NCBI GenBank assembly: GCA_024641365.1
Contig: JAHEDF010000122.1
Coordinates: 1-9,608 of the forward strand
Length of the DNA: 9,608 bases
Source: Planctomycetota bacterium
GTDB lineage: Bacteria > Planctomycetota > UBA11346
Direction of reading: 5' to 3'
In this document: piece by piece, positions 1 to 6,264 of the stretch
Layout: every line of letters starts with the position of its first letter
Numbering within the stretch: position 1 is the stretch's first letter
Position numbers and translations under genes: made by a program
Notes under the pieces: model-generated
Seen by the model: only the letters and a program-made list of their open reading frames with translations
What the model was told of the DNA's origin: nothing
Database searches by the model: none

Positions 1-449
1 ATGGAAAATTTACTGTCGTAGCGTTTGTTCGTGCTGAAGCATGGGTGCCAAATGCTATTATTATGTCTGAGCAATCTGCAGACAAGCATTTACAAATTGG
101 GTTAGATGAAAGCGGTGACCATATCGCTGTGACGATAATCGATAATGATGGCTCGCAAAAATCCAGGATTCAATGTCTTGCTCCGCAAAAAACGAATCTC
201 AATTCATGGTATCATATTACCGTAATCGGAGACGGAAACACTATTCGTCTATATATTAATGGTGACATGGTGTCAGAACAACGGTGCCCCTCACTTGCTA
301 TGACTAAAAAGCCTACTTGGTTAGTTGGTACATCTGGTAATGATAAACATTTATTTGAGGGTCGCATTGATGAATTGGCAGTTTTTCATCACGTCTTATC
401 TGATGACATTATTCGCGAATTAGCCGCATACGTGCACGCTCGCGATTAG
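1..449 (+). CDS. LamG/concanavalin A-like domain protein, 3' end only
   Basis: The reading frame is open from base 3 to the TAG at 447-449 (148 residues) and continues upstream of the window, so the true start and the N-terminal domains are missing. A GTG at 45 could be called as a start, but the residues before it (FTVVAFVRAEAWV) already belong to the domain, so it is not the real one. The pattern is that of a LamG/laminin-G jelly roll: an opening FTV.AFVR strand, a central WYHITVIGDGNTIRLYING segment (ligand-facing strands of the fold), and a closing FEGRIDELAVF..VLSDDIIREL stretch. The same closing pattern (FKGTIDDIRIY..ALNENEV) ends the FecR-LamG protein at 6265-7782. The fragment may therefore be the tail of a second FecR-LamG anti-sigma protein or of an exported LamG enzyme; the visible part cannot decide. 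A sulfatase follows 140 bp downstream on the same strand. The fold call is fairly sure and the function unknown. Confidence 0.72.
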   Translation, partial: GKFTVVAFVRAEAWVPNAIIMSEQSADKHLQIGLDESGDHIAVTIIDNDGSQKSRIQCLAPQKTNLNSWYHITVIGDGNTIRLYINGDMVSEQRCPSLAMTKKPTWLVGTSGNDKHLFEGRIDELAVFHHVLSDDIIRELAAYVHARD

Positions 450-500
450 TTTGTTAAATGTGATTCGTCTAGAAATCCGTCATAACACAAACCCGTAATA

Positions 501-509
501 TGCTATTAT
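501..509 (+). promoter_or_regulatory. Candidate extended -10 promoter for the sulfatase gene
   Basis: TGCTATTAT at 501-509 matches an extended -10 (TG, one base, then TATTAT, 5 of 6 to TATAAT). No good -35 lies 16-18 bp upstream (CATAAC at 481-486 is poor), which extended -10 promoters can tolerate. Transcription would start near 516, leaving a leader of about 74 nt before the ATG at 590. This is pattern reading only. Confidence 0.3.
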
Positions 510-526
510 CTAGTAGCTCCTTATTC

Positions 527-554
527 ATATATAAATTAATAACAGTTTATATAT
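527..554. repeat. 9-bp AT-only inverted repeat in the sulfatase leader
   Basis: ATATATAAA at 527-535 is perfectly matched by TTTATATAT at 546-554 across a 10-nt spacer. It lies downstream of the candidate promoter and ends 24 nt before the AGGA ribosome-binding site at 579-582 (7 nt from the ATG at 590). It could be an operator for a dimeric regulator, a weak leader hairpin, or chance in an AT-rich stretch. There is no T-tract after it, so it is not a terminator. Confidence 0.4.
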
Positions 555-589
555 AAGATTTCACCCAGCATGTTGACCAGGATAATATC

Positions 590-2095
590 ATGAATCATAC
601 CGTCATATCTTTTATTTTGTTATCTTTTGTCATGCACGGTTCATATATACATGCAGCTGATAAACCAAATGTATTGTTTATCGTGTGCGATGATTTAAAT
701 GTGCATATTGCTCCAGATGGCTATAAGCACATCAGTACGCCAACGTTGGATAAATTGGCGCACGAATCGCTTCTTTTTCGTAATGCCTATTGCCAATATC
801 CCGTCTGCGGACCATCTCGCGCCTCGTTTTTACATGGCCTCTATCCCGAGTCGACTGGTGTCCTGGATAACGTAGTTGATATCAAGCAAACGCGACCGAA
901 CACCGTTTCCTTACCGGTCTCATTTCGTCAGGCTGGTTACTGGACCGCAGCAGTTGGCAAAGTTTTTCATCATGCCGGGGATAATCCAAATGATTCCGCC
1001 TGGGATCTGGTTGAAAAATATGAAAACGACGAAATGCCAATTATTCGCGATGCGCGCATCGCATTTGAAAAAGAACATGGCCTTATAACGGACAAGAAAA
1101 ATAAAAAAGTATGGAAAGAGCATTTAAAGAATGTGGCCACCCAAACACGAAACCAAGGCGGTGACGGCTATTCCCCAGGATACGGACCTTCTGGGTTATC
1201 CGATGAACAGCATAAAGATGGGAAAAATGTTCGAACGGTTGCCGAGTGGCTGACCAACAAAAAATATGGTGATAAACCATTTATGATTGCATGCGGCATA
1301 CAAAAACCACACATCCCGTTCTTGGCGCCACATGCTTATTATAATCAATATCCAAAGGAATCTTTACAATATAATCTTGATCCATCAGACGATTGGTCCG
1401 ACATTCCGGCTTTGGCTGAAGTAAAAGGCTATAAAAATTGGGGGTTCACCCTGGGACAAGAAAATGAACCACTTCGTCGTGATTTTACCCAAGCATATCA
1501 TGCCTGCATATCTTTTATTGACGCCCAATTACAGCTCGTCTTCACCGCGCTACATGAAAGTGGACAGTGGGAAAATACGATAATTGTTTTCACTTCTGAT
1601 CATGGTTATCATCTCGGTGAACATTTTTTATGGGGCAAAGTGACGTTATTCCAAGAAAGCGCACGTGTCCCGTTAATGATGCGGGTTCCGGGAATAACCA
1701 AACCAGGAACGTTTCATGATGGTATAGTCGAACTTGTAGATTTATATCCAACTTTAATGGCACTGTGCCACATTTCCCCGCCATCCAATTTACAGGGAAC
1801 ATCATTAGTCGCACAATTAAAAGATCCGTCACTGCCTGGCAAAGATGTCGCTTACACTGTGGTAACACGCGGAAATAAAATGGGGCGCGCAATACGCTTT
1901 GCTCATTGGCGTTACACAGAATGGGGCAGCAGTGAATACGCAGAATTATACGATCTCAATGAAGACCCACGAGAATTAATTAATTTAGCTAAACTACCTG
2001 CTTTTTCCACAACAGTTGCACAAGCGCATGACTTATTAATTGAAACACATAAACGTGCAGGCGCACTAGCGACAACTAACTCTCAGGAAAAATAA
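590..2095 (+). CDS. Secreted type I sulfatase, iduronate-2-sulfatase-like
   Basis: This 501-residue protein hydrolyses sulfate esters, probably on a sulfated polysaccharide, outside the cytoplasm. Residues 1-22 form a Sec signal peptide ending IHA before ADKPNVLFI. The metal-binding Asp pair is D34-D35. The CxPSR sulfatase signature is C73-G-P-S-R77, with C73 the cysteine converted to formylglycine. Other active-site blocks are K124 in VGKVFHH, H241 in KPHIPF, and SDHGYHLGEH at 336-345 followed by K350. KPHIPF, VGKVFH, SDHGxxLGEH and the late RYTEW / ELYDLNEDP blocks together point to the iduronate-2-sulfatase branch rather than arylsulfatase A types. Length is normal and complete. The start is supported by AGGA 7 nt upstream and by the signal peptide. 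Activation needs a formylglycine-generating enzyme or anSME encoded elsewhere. The natural substrate cannot be read from sequence; in marine PVC bacteria such enzymes often serve fucoidan, ulvan or carrageenan breakdown. The gene converges with the PhoD-like gene. Confidence 0.93.
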   Translation: MNHTVISFILLSFVMHGSYIHAADKPNVLFIVCDDLNVHIAPDGYKHISTPTLDKLAHESLLFRNAYCQYPVCGPSRASFLHGLYPESTGVLDNVVDIKQTRPNTVSLPVSFRQAGYWTAAVGKVFHHAGDNPNDSAWDLVEKYENDEMPIIRDARIAFEKEHGLITDKKNKKVWKEHLKNVATQTRNQGGDGYSPGYGPSGLSDEQHKDGKNVRTVAEWLTNKKYGDKPFMIACGIQKPHIPFLAPHAYYNQYPKESLQYNLDPSDDWSDIPALAEVKGYKNWGFTLGQENEPLRRDFTQAYHACISFIDAQLQLVFTALHESGQWENTIIVFTSDHGYHLGEHFLWGKVTLFQESARVPLMMRVPGITKPGTFHDGIVELVDLYPTLMALCHISPPSNLQGTSLVAQLKDPSLPGKDVAYTVVTRGNKMGRAIRFAHWRYTEWGSSEYAELYDLNEDPRELINLAKLPAFSTTVAQAHDLLIETHKRAGALATTNSQEK

Positions 2096-2101
2096 TCGTT
2101 A

Positions 2102-3544
2102 TTATGCTCGCGTAACTCCATAGAGTCGCTCGCCGGTCGCGGTAAAATGCTCTAACGCCAGCTCTTTGTCGACCGTAATGCGTAAAAAACCACCACGCGG
2201 TGTCGGCGATGTGAACAGCTGTTTAATGGTCGCATCAGGATCTGAACCTTTTTTATGTCCCGGCGGTACTCCCATGCGTGCATTTTCATCGTTTAAAGCA
2301 CCAACAGAAAATTCATGCAGGCCACATGGATGAACGCTATGATATTGCCAATGGCGATCTCCACAAACTAATACGACATCAGTCAATTTATTTTCTTGTA
2401 GCCATGCAAAAAATTGCGTGGCTTCATAACGAAACCCTTTGAGGTTCGCATGATTATCAGTTTTGTAGCCATCGTCGGGGCCAATCATCGGTGTTGGCGA
2501 AATAATTATTTTATAGGTCGCGTCACTCGCCAATAAGGTCTTTTTCAACCACGCCAATTGTTCGGCTCCCCACATGGTTTTTTCTGGGCCATCTTCCATT
2601 TTATTTAGTGAGCGATAATCACGCCCCTCTGTCAACCAGATTTGCAATTTTTTACTAACGCGATGAGTTCTGTAATTTGGTTCTTTACTTCCCATTTCTG
2701 TTATCGGTAATTGTTCATTAAAAGTTGCTATGCCCGTTTGCGGTAAGGGCAATCGCTCTGAACTATTATCGGAATCATTGAAACGAAAATCGTGGTCATC
2801 TTTAGACCAATAAGCAGGCACCGATTTAAAAAAGTCTCTCATGCGAGGAAAACGAAACTGTTCATGCCAGCACTTACGGAGTTCCGGTATAGTTTTACTG
2901 ACACGCACTGGGTTATCATAGTAAACAATATCACCAGTACCCACAAAAAACTGCGGCTTCATAGCTAACATGCTTGCAAAGGCTGGAAATCCAAGTTGCT
3001 TATCTTCATCCGTTGCTGTTATTGCGCCTTTTGCATTTCCCTTTTTGCCAAGCATAAATTTATTATAATTCATGCAGCTACCAACTATAAACGTAATTGG
3101 TTTATCAATTGTGTTACCTGACAAAGTAGAAAACATACAGGTTGGCCCAGGCTGTAGCGAATCTTTTGATGAACCAAATAAAGCCCGGTAATAATAAACC
3201 GTATTGGGCTGTAGCGCCGCTAATTTTGCCCGAATGATAAAATCAATTTGATCAGACCCTTGTTGTACATCTGTACGTTGTGCATTAGTAAACTTTTCGT
3301 CCGTACTCCACTCAAAGCACGCAAAGCCATGACGACCGTCTATATCACCTTGTTCATTTAAAATGGACGTGGTGGTTAATCGAGTTTGTAAAAGTGCACT
3401 CTGGTCAGTTACCTCACCTGCCATCGTACCTTGTCCTAAATAAATGTTGGAAGCACTTTTTTCATCAGCGTGCACCAGTGGTAAGCTGCTTGGTAAAATA
3501 AATAATGAAGAAAGTTTCAATAATAAGCGTCGCTGAATGTGCAT
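2102..3544 (-). CDS. PhoD-like alkaline phosphatase/phosphodiesterase, Tat-exported
   Basis: This 480-residue metallophosphoesterase of the PhoD family probably releases phosphate from phosphomono- or diesters in the periplasm. The N-terminus has a Tat-like signal, QRRLLLK at 4-10, a hydrophobic stretch, and a VHA|D cleavage site at 26/27; Tat export is usual for PhoD proteins. Residues about 33-140 form the fibronectin-like PhoD_N domain (ending NTVYYYRALFG and TCMFSTL). The catalytic domain begins at about 148 and holds VGSC157, GDIVYYD at 204-210, KDDHD at 248-252, EGRDYR at 306-311, and GDRHWQYHS at 395-403. These match the PhoD Cys, Asp and His metal-ligand blocks in order. A strong GGAGG lies 4 nt before the ATG. 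The stop codon is 6 nt from the sulfatase stop on the other strand. Exact substrate (phosphodiester, phospholipid, phosphonate or sugar phosphate) is not determinable; many PVC paralogues of this family sit in polysaccharide loci. Confidence 0.9.
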   Translation of the reverse strand: MHIQRRLLLKLSSLFILPSSLPLVHADEKSASNIYLGQGTMAGEVTDQSALLQTRLTTTSILNEQGDIDGRHGFACFEWSTDEKFTNAQRTDVQQGSDQIDFIIRAKLAALQPNTVYYYRALFGSSKDSLQPGPTCMFSTLSGNTIDKPITFIVGSCMNYNKFMLGKKGNAKGAITATDEDKQLGFPAFASMLAMKPQFFVGTGDIVYYDNPVRVSKTIPELRKCWHEQFRFPRMRDFFKSVPAYWSKDDHDFRFNDSDNSSERLPLPQTGIATFNEQLPITEMGSKEPNYRTHRVSKKLQIWLTEGRDYRSLNKMEDGPEKTMWGAEQLAWLKKTLLASDATYKIIISPTPMIGPDDGYKTDNHANLKGFRYEATQFFAWLQENKLTDVVLVCGDRHWQYHSVHPCGLHEFSVGALNDENARMGVPPGHKKGSDPDATIKQLFTSPTPRGGFLRITVDKELALEHFTATGERLYGVTRA

Positions 3545-3577
3545 GTCGCCTCCAAATCACTCATATGCGAGTGGCGA
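3542..3577 (-). promoter_or_regulatory. Ribosome-binding site inside a possible leader hairpin of the PhoD-like gene
   Basis: On the minus strand the Shine-Dalgarno GGAGG is the complement of 3549-3553. The five bases GGCGA (complement of 3546-3550) overlap its end and can pair with TCGCC (complement of 3573-3577). Between them ACTC/GAGT (3569-3572 with 3559-3562) extends the structure, leaving GATTTGGA bulged on the 3' side. The folded form would partly hide the ribosome-binding site, suggesting translational control. The stems are only 4-5 bp, so the effect may be weak. Confidence 0.35.
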
Positions 3578-3604
3578 TGTAAGAGACTACTCACCAATTG
3601 CATT

Positions 3605-3619
3605 GTTGGAAAATTCAAC
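3605..3619. repeat. Small dyad GTTG-7-CAAC
   Basis: GTTG at 3605-3608 pairs with CAAC at 3616-3619 around GAAAATT. The stem is only 4 bp, so taken alone it could be chance. It is listed because it sits next to a better dyad 11 bp to the right in the same divergent intergenic region. Confidence 0.2.
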
Positions 3620-3629
3620 GGACGACAAA

Positions 3630-3658
3630 AGCACGCAGCTGAATTTCGAAATCGTGCT
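3630..3658. repeat. Nested dyad: AGCACG/CGTGCT enclosing palindrome ATTTCGAAAT
   Basis: AGCACG at 3630-3635 and CGTGCT at 3653-3658 form a perfect 6-bp inverted repeat with 17 nt between. The interior contains the perfect 10-bp palindrome ATTTCGAAAT at 3643-3652. It lies about 90 bp upstream of the phosphatase start and 275 bp upstream of the kinase start. It could be a regulator-binding site, most plausibly for the phosphatase, or a hairpin. There is no T-tract, so it is not a terminator. Confidence 0.35.
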
Positions 3659-3933
3659 CCATTTGATCAATAAATGGGACGTATTTAAATCCTTCCACAA
3701 ACCCTCGTGCCGTGCCTGTATCACTGTTTGTCCAATAAGTTATATTTGCAGGTCAGGTTTCACGACTGTGATTCCCATTTTGTATGTAATCGTCCAGCAC
3801 CAACTAGTGAACCGGTTTTGTAAAATCGAGCAAATAAACAGCTGCTTCCTCTAAATTCGGGCTCTATTTTAGGCTTACATTGCCTTTTTGAGCAAATAGT
3901 ATTACAAGCCAAGAACTTTGAGAAAGGGCTGTC

Positions 3934-4827
3934 ATGGCAACTATCCTGACACTTACTGCCAATCCAATGATTGATTATCTAACCACAGGTCAGATCCAGG
4001 CAAACAAAGTAAATCGCATTGGTCAATTTACAGCATTAGCTGGTGGTAAGGGTTTAAATATGGCTCGGGTACTGTCACGACATGGCCATCGTGTATTAGC
4101 AACCGGTTTTGCCGGTGGTGCAGGAGGGAAATTATTAGCTGACTTAGTTGCTGCTGATGGACTAGAGCCATGCTTTATTGAAACAGCGGCGCGTACTCGG
4201 ATGGGTTTTATTGCCGTTAATGAAAAAGATGGCCAGTTCACATCCGTTCTTGAAAATGGCTCGCCTGTAACCGCTGCAGAATTAGGAACCATGATGCAAC
4301 AATTGCGTTCGTTATTAACGAATGTGGATTTAGTGCTGATAGGTGGTTCTGTACCGCATGAAAATTGTGTTGGCTTATACCGGCAAGTATTAGATATCTG
4401 CGCTTTAATGAATGTCACGTGTTGGGTGGACTCCTATGGAGCCGCAATGGAAGAGGCGTTAGCTGGAGCACATCCCCCTGCGCTTTCAAAACCGAATAAA
4501 GAAGAATACGGCGAAGGACGCCAATGGTTAGCTTGTCGTGAATTACATCTCACTGATGGCGCACATGTCGTTAAAGTGCGCCATCCAGATGGTCGCTATC
4601 GCGTGGTGCCGCCCCAAATTAAATCGCTTAATCCCGTTGGTAGCGGTGATTGTTATGTGGCTGCATTAGCACATGCACGCTTATCTGGAATGGCCTTAGA
4701 AGACCAATTGCGTTATGCTGCTGCTGCTGGTGCGGCTAACGCCGCACGTGTTGATATTGCACGCATCAGCCCGGCTGATATCCGTGCATTAGTTGACAAA
4801 GTCGACGTGTCTCCAGCCAAAGATTAA
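3934..4827 (+). CDS. PfkB-family sugar/sugar-phosphate kinase (1-phosphofructokinase/tagatose-6-phosphate kinase-like)
   Basis: This 297-residue cytoplasmic kinase should transfer phosphate from ATP to a sugar or sugar phosphate. The opening ILTLTANPMIDYL matches the FruK/LacC subgroup (TLNPAID-like). GGKGLN at 37-42 is the substrate-side PfkB signature, and NPVGSGDCYVAAL contains the C-terminal signature with catalytic base D239 and the GSG anion hole at 236-238. Oddly, the segment between KPN (186-188) and GSGD is only about 54 residues. From memory of LacC/FruK this is about 20 shorter than usual, and the usual SLGADG nucleotide-site block is reduced to LTDGAHVVKV. The enzyme may thus use a different phosphoryl donor or form a divergent subgroup. 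AAAGGG lies 5 nt before the ATG. The next gene starts 9 nt after the stop, so it is probably first in a three-gene operon. Family is sure; substrate is not. Confidence 0.85.
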   Translation: MATILTLTANPMIDYLTTGQIQANKVNRIGQFTALAGGKGLNMARVLSRHGHRVLATGFAGGAGGKLLADLVAADGLEPCFIETAARTRMGFIAVNEKDGQFTSVLENGSPVTAAELGTMMQQLRSLLTNVDLVLIGGSVPHENCVGLYRQVLDICALMNVTCWVDSYGAAMEEALAGAHPPALSKPNKEEYGEGRQWLACRELHLTDGAHVVKVRHPDGRYRVVPPQIKSLNPVGSGDCYVAALAHARLSGMALEDQLRYAAAAGAANAARVDIARISPADIRALVDKVDVSPAKD

Positions 4828-4836
4828 AGGAAGCTA

Positions 4837-5046
4837 ATGTCATCTATGCAAAAATATGAATATAAATTTATTCGCCTTGGCGAAGGCTGGTTTTCCACCA
4901 GAGGTGACGCTGAGTCGGAGTATAAAGATATAATCACTCAACATGCAAGCGAAGGCTGGAAACTCATACAAATATTTTCTCCCGGTACCGGTGCGTATGG
5001 GGCTGCAAAATATTATGAAATTATTTTAGAAAAACCATTACCGTAA
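4837..5046 (+). CDS. Small DUF4177-like protein
   Basis: This 69-residue protein has the DUF4177 outline: YEYKF near the start (7-11), a helix of charged residues (about 24-37), the hallmark ASEGWKLIQI (37-46), and a final strand YYEIILEKP (59-67). There is no signal peptide or membrane segment, so it is probably cytoplasmic. The function of the family is unknown. The ATG is 9 nt after the kinase stop and its ribosome-binding site AAAGGA (4826-4831) overlaps that stop codon, so translation is likely coupled. An in-frame ATG at 4846 (MQKYEYK) is a possible shorter start. The bifunctional-nuclease gene follows after 25 nt. The call rests on the EGW motif and length. Confidence 0.72.
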   Translation: MSSMQKYEYKFIRLGEGWFSTRGDAESEYKDIITQHASEGWKLIQIFSPGTGAYGAAKYYEIILEKPLP

Positions 5047-5071
5047 TTTATTTTATTTATTAGAGATCCTC

Positions 5072-5485
5072 ATGCTCAAACCGTGTTTCCTTTCGCAAAT
5101 ATTAATTGATGACCAAGATAATCAGTTCGTTATTTTTGTCGCAGAGCGAGAAGGCGTCCGGCGTATCCCTATCGTCATTGGTCCCATGGAAGCGATGGCG
5201 ATTGATCGCGCTGTGAAAGGACAAAAATTTTCACGACCACTAACGCATGACCTATTTATCCAAGTCGTCGATGCGGTCGGGCTCACTTTTACCGAGGTGC
5301 GTATTGTCGATTTAAAAGAAGGAACCTTTTTTGCTCAAATCGTTATTGGTAAAAAGAACGGCACCAATGATGAAGAAGTGACGGTCGATTGTCGTCCATC
5401 AGATGCCCTTGCACTCATGGTTCGTCTACCCGACACCCCTTTAATGGTCGCTGACCATGTGTTGGATGAGGCGGGAAACGCCTAA
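5072..5485 (+). CDS. Bifunctional nuclease (BFN/DUF151) domain protein
   Basis: This 137-residue single-domain protein belongs to the DUF151 family, named from a plant member reported to have DNase and RNase activity; bacterial roles are poorly defined. Characteristic blocks are RRIPIVIGPMEAMAID at 30-45, RPLTHDL at 55-61, a conserved V.DL.EGTFFA at 79-88, and DCRPSDALALMVR at 106-118. Length is typical and there is no extra C-terminal UVR domain. GAG lies about 7 nt upstream of the ATG. It ends the kinase/DUF4177 group (25-nt gap) and is followed by 203 bp of non-coding DNA. A cytoplasmic location is expected since there is no signal peptide. The family call is firm, but nuclease activity is not proven by sequence. 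Confidence 0.88.
   Translation: MLKPCFLSQILIDDQDNQFVIFVAEREGVRRIPIVIGPMEAMAIDRAVKGQKFSRPLTHDLFIQVVDAVGLTFTEVRIVDLKEGTFFAQIVIGKKNGTNDEEVTVDCRPSDALALMVRLPDTPLMVADHVLDEAGNA
5469..5483 (+). other. Short hairpin overlapping the BFN stop codon
   Basis: AGGCG at 5469-5473 and CGCCT at 5479-5483 form a perfect 5-bp stem with loop GGAAA. It covers the last codons and touches the TAA at 5483-5485. There is no T-run after it, so it does not qualify as an intrinsic terminator. It may stabilise the mRNA 3' end or be incidental. Confidence 0.3.
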
Positions 5486-5533
5486 CTGCACACAGACTTA
5501 TGCCCATTAGGATCGGCTTAAGCTGCGACGATT

Positions 5534-5563
5534 GGAACAGTTTGACGTGTCTTTTCTCGTGAA
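5534..5563 (+). promoter_or_regulatory. Weak candidate ECF-type promoter upstream of the sigma gene
   Basis: GGAAC at 5534-5538 resembles a common ECF -35 element, and CGTGAA at 5558-5563 resembles a CGT-type -10. The gap is 19 bp, longer than the roughly 16-17 usual, so the match is weak. If real it would allow the sigma factor to transcribe its own operon. A sigma-70-like TTGACG at 5542-5547 lies inside it but has no good partner -10. Confidence 0.15.
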
Positions 5564-5616
5564 ACCTAAGACCAAGCACATTTTAGTGGTTCTGAGCAAA
5601 GAAAGTGGATCAAACC

Positions 5617-5625
5617 TGCTACACT
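5617..5625 (+). promoter_or_regulatory. Candidate extended -10 promoter of the sigma/FecR-LamG/PSCyt1 operon
   Basis: TGCTACACT at 5617-5625 fits an extended -10 (TG, one base, then TACACT, 4 of 6 to TATAAT). There is no clear -35 at 16-18 bp. Transcription would start near 5632, giving a leader of about 57 nt before the ATG at 5689. The same TGCTA start of the element occurs upstream of the sulfatase at 501-509. This is a pattern-based call only. Confidence 0.3.
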
Positions 5626-5688
5626 CCAGGTAGTCACATCTGATTTTTTCGGCTAAGGTTAGTTATCTGCCAACCAAGTAGGTGCGAG

Positions 5689-6255
5689 ATGACTAATCCA
5701 GAAGAACAATCTCACGACGATCTACCGGCTGACCCACAGACCGTGTTGGCAGTGCAACAACTGTTTATTAAGCACACCAATCATTTGCGTGGCTTAATTA
5801 ATAGCCTTTTTCCTGATTTCGATATGGCTGACGATGTCTTACAAGAGGTCTTTTTAGTTATCACACAAAAAGCAGCCACGTATCAAGTTGATCGAGACTT
5901 TCGTGGTTGGGCTTACGGCATCGCGAAAAGAAAAGCATTAGAACACGGGCGCCGCTACCATGGTAAGGTCGGCGTACTGTCGCCAGAAACTATAGCGTTA
6001 TTATGTGATGCTAAACCAGAAGATGAAGAAAATGCTCTCACTGATGACAGTGGTCGTTTGGCGCAGTGTTTAGAAAAATTATCTCCGCGTATGCAGGAAA
6101 TGGTCGCCATGCGTTATCAAGAGGATATCGCACCTGGGATAATTGCAGAAAAATTATCGTGGACGAGTGACGCCGTATATGTCGCGCTCTCACGCGCACG
6201 TTCTTTATTACGTAAATGTATGGATAGTGGAAAAACCACTTTCGTGGAATCATAG
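5689..6255 (+). CDS. ECF-like RNA polymerase sigma factor
   Basis: This 188-residue protein has only the two conserved sigma-70 regions. Region 2 (about 22-90) contains DFDMADDVLQEVFLVI, the core-binding and -10-recognition helices, and FRGWAYGIAKRKALEH. Region 4 (about 126-177) contains LSPRMQEMVAMRYQED followed by a helix-turn-helix (IIAEKLSWTSDAVYVALSRARSLLRK) for the -35. The sequence style resembles the Rhodopirellula/Verrucomicrobium group of short sigma factors. It would direct RNA polymerase to a small regulon. The start is supported by AGG 6 nt upstream; an acidic N-terminus of about 20 residues precedes region 2. It is followed after 9 nt by a FecR-LamG membrane protein, the expected anti-sigma partner. 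Sigma assignment is firm; target genes are inferred from context. Confidence 0.93.
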   Translation: MTNPEEQSHDDLPADPQTVLAVQQLFIKHTNHLRGLINSLFPDFDMADDVLQEVFLVITQKAATYQVDRDFRGWAYGIAKRKALEHGRRYHGKVGVLSPETIALLCDAKPEDEENALTDDSGRLAQCLEKLSPRMQEMVAMRYQEDIAPGIIAEKLSWTSDAVYVALSRARSLLRKCMDSGKTTFVES

Positions 6256-6264
6256 GTCCCGATT

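Larger units (their letters stand above)
3545..3933. other. 389-bp divergent intergenic region without a gene
   Basis: This stretch separates the leftward PhoD-like gene from the rightward kinase gene and must hold both promoters. No open frame here reads like a protein: the longest plus-strand one (3537-3854) overlaps the phosphatase start and has no domain character or convincing ribosome-binding site. No tRNA cloverleaf or rRNA was recognised. Visible structure is the phosphatase leader hairpin and two dyads at 3605-3619 and 3630-3658. I could not pick out a convincing -35/-10 pair for either gene. The kinase start at 3934 is preceded by AAAGGG, 5 nt away. Confidence 0.6.

Noticed and set aside
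45..449. GTG at 45 as the start of a complete small LamG protein
   Set aside because: The frame is open to the window edge and the residues before the GTG continue the LamG fold, so the gene is truncated by the window rather than starting here.
2091..2103. Bidirectional intrinsic terminator between the convergent genes
   Set aside because: The stem is only 5 A/T pairs with no GC core and no proper T-tract, too weak to call.
3537..3854. 105-codon plus-strand open frame in the intergenic region
   Set aside because: It overlaps the phosphatase start on the other strand, has no convincing ribosome-binding site, and its translation shows no domain, signal peptide or repeat pattern.
4023..4418. 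131-codon minus-strand open frame
   Set aside because: It lies wholly inside the PfkB kinase gene, antisense, and the kinase motifs are unambiguous in the other strand.
5619..5647. Terminator: CTAC/GTAG followed by a T6 run before the sigma gene
   Set aside because: The stem has only 4 pairs and the T-run begins about 10 nt after it; the geometry does not fit an intrinsic terminator.
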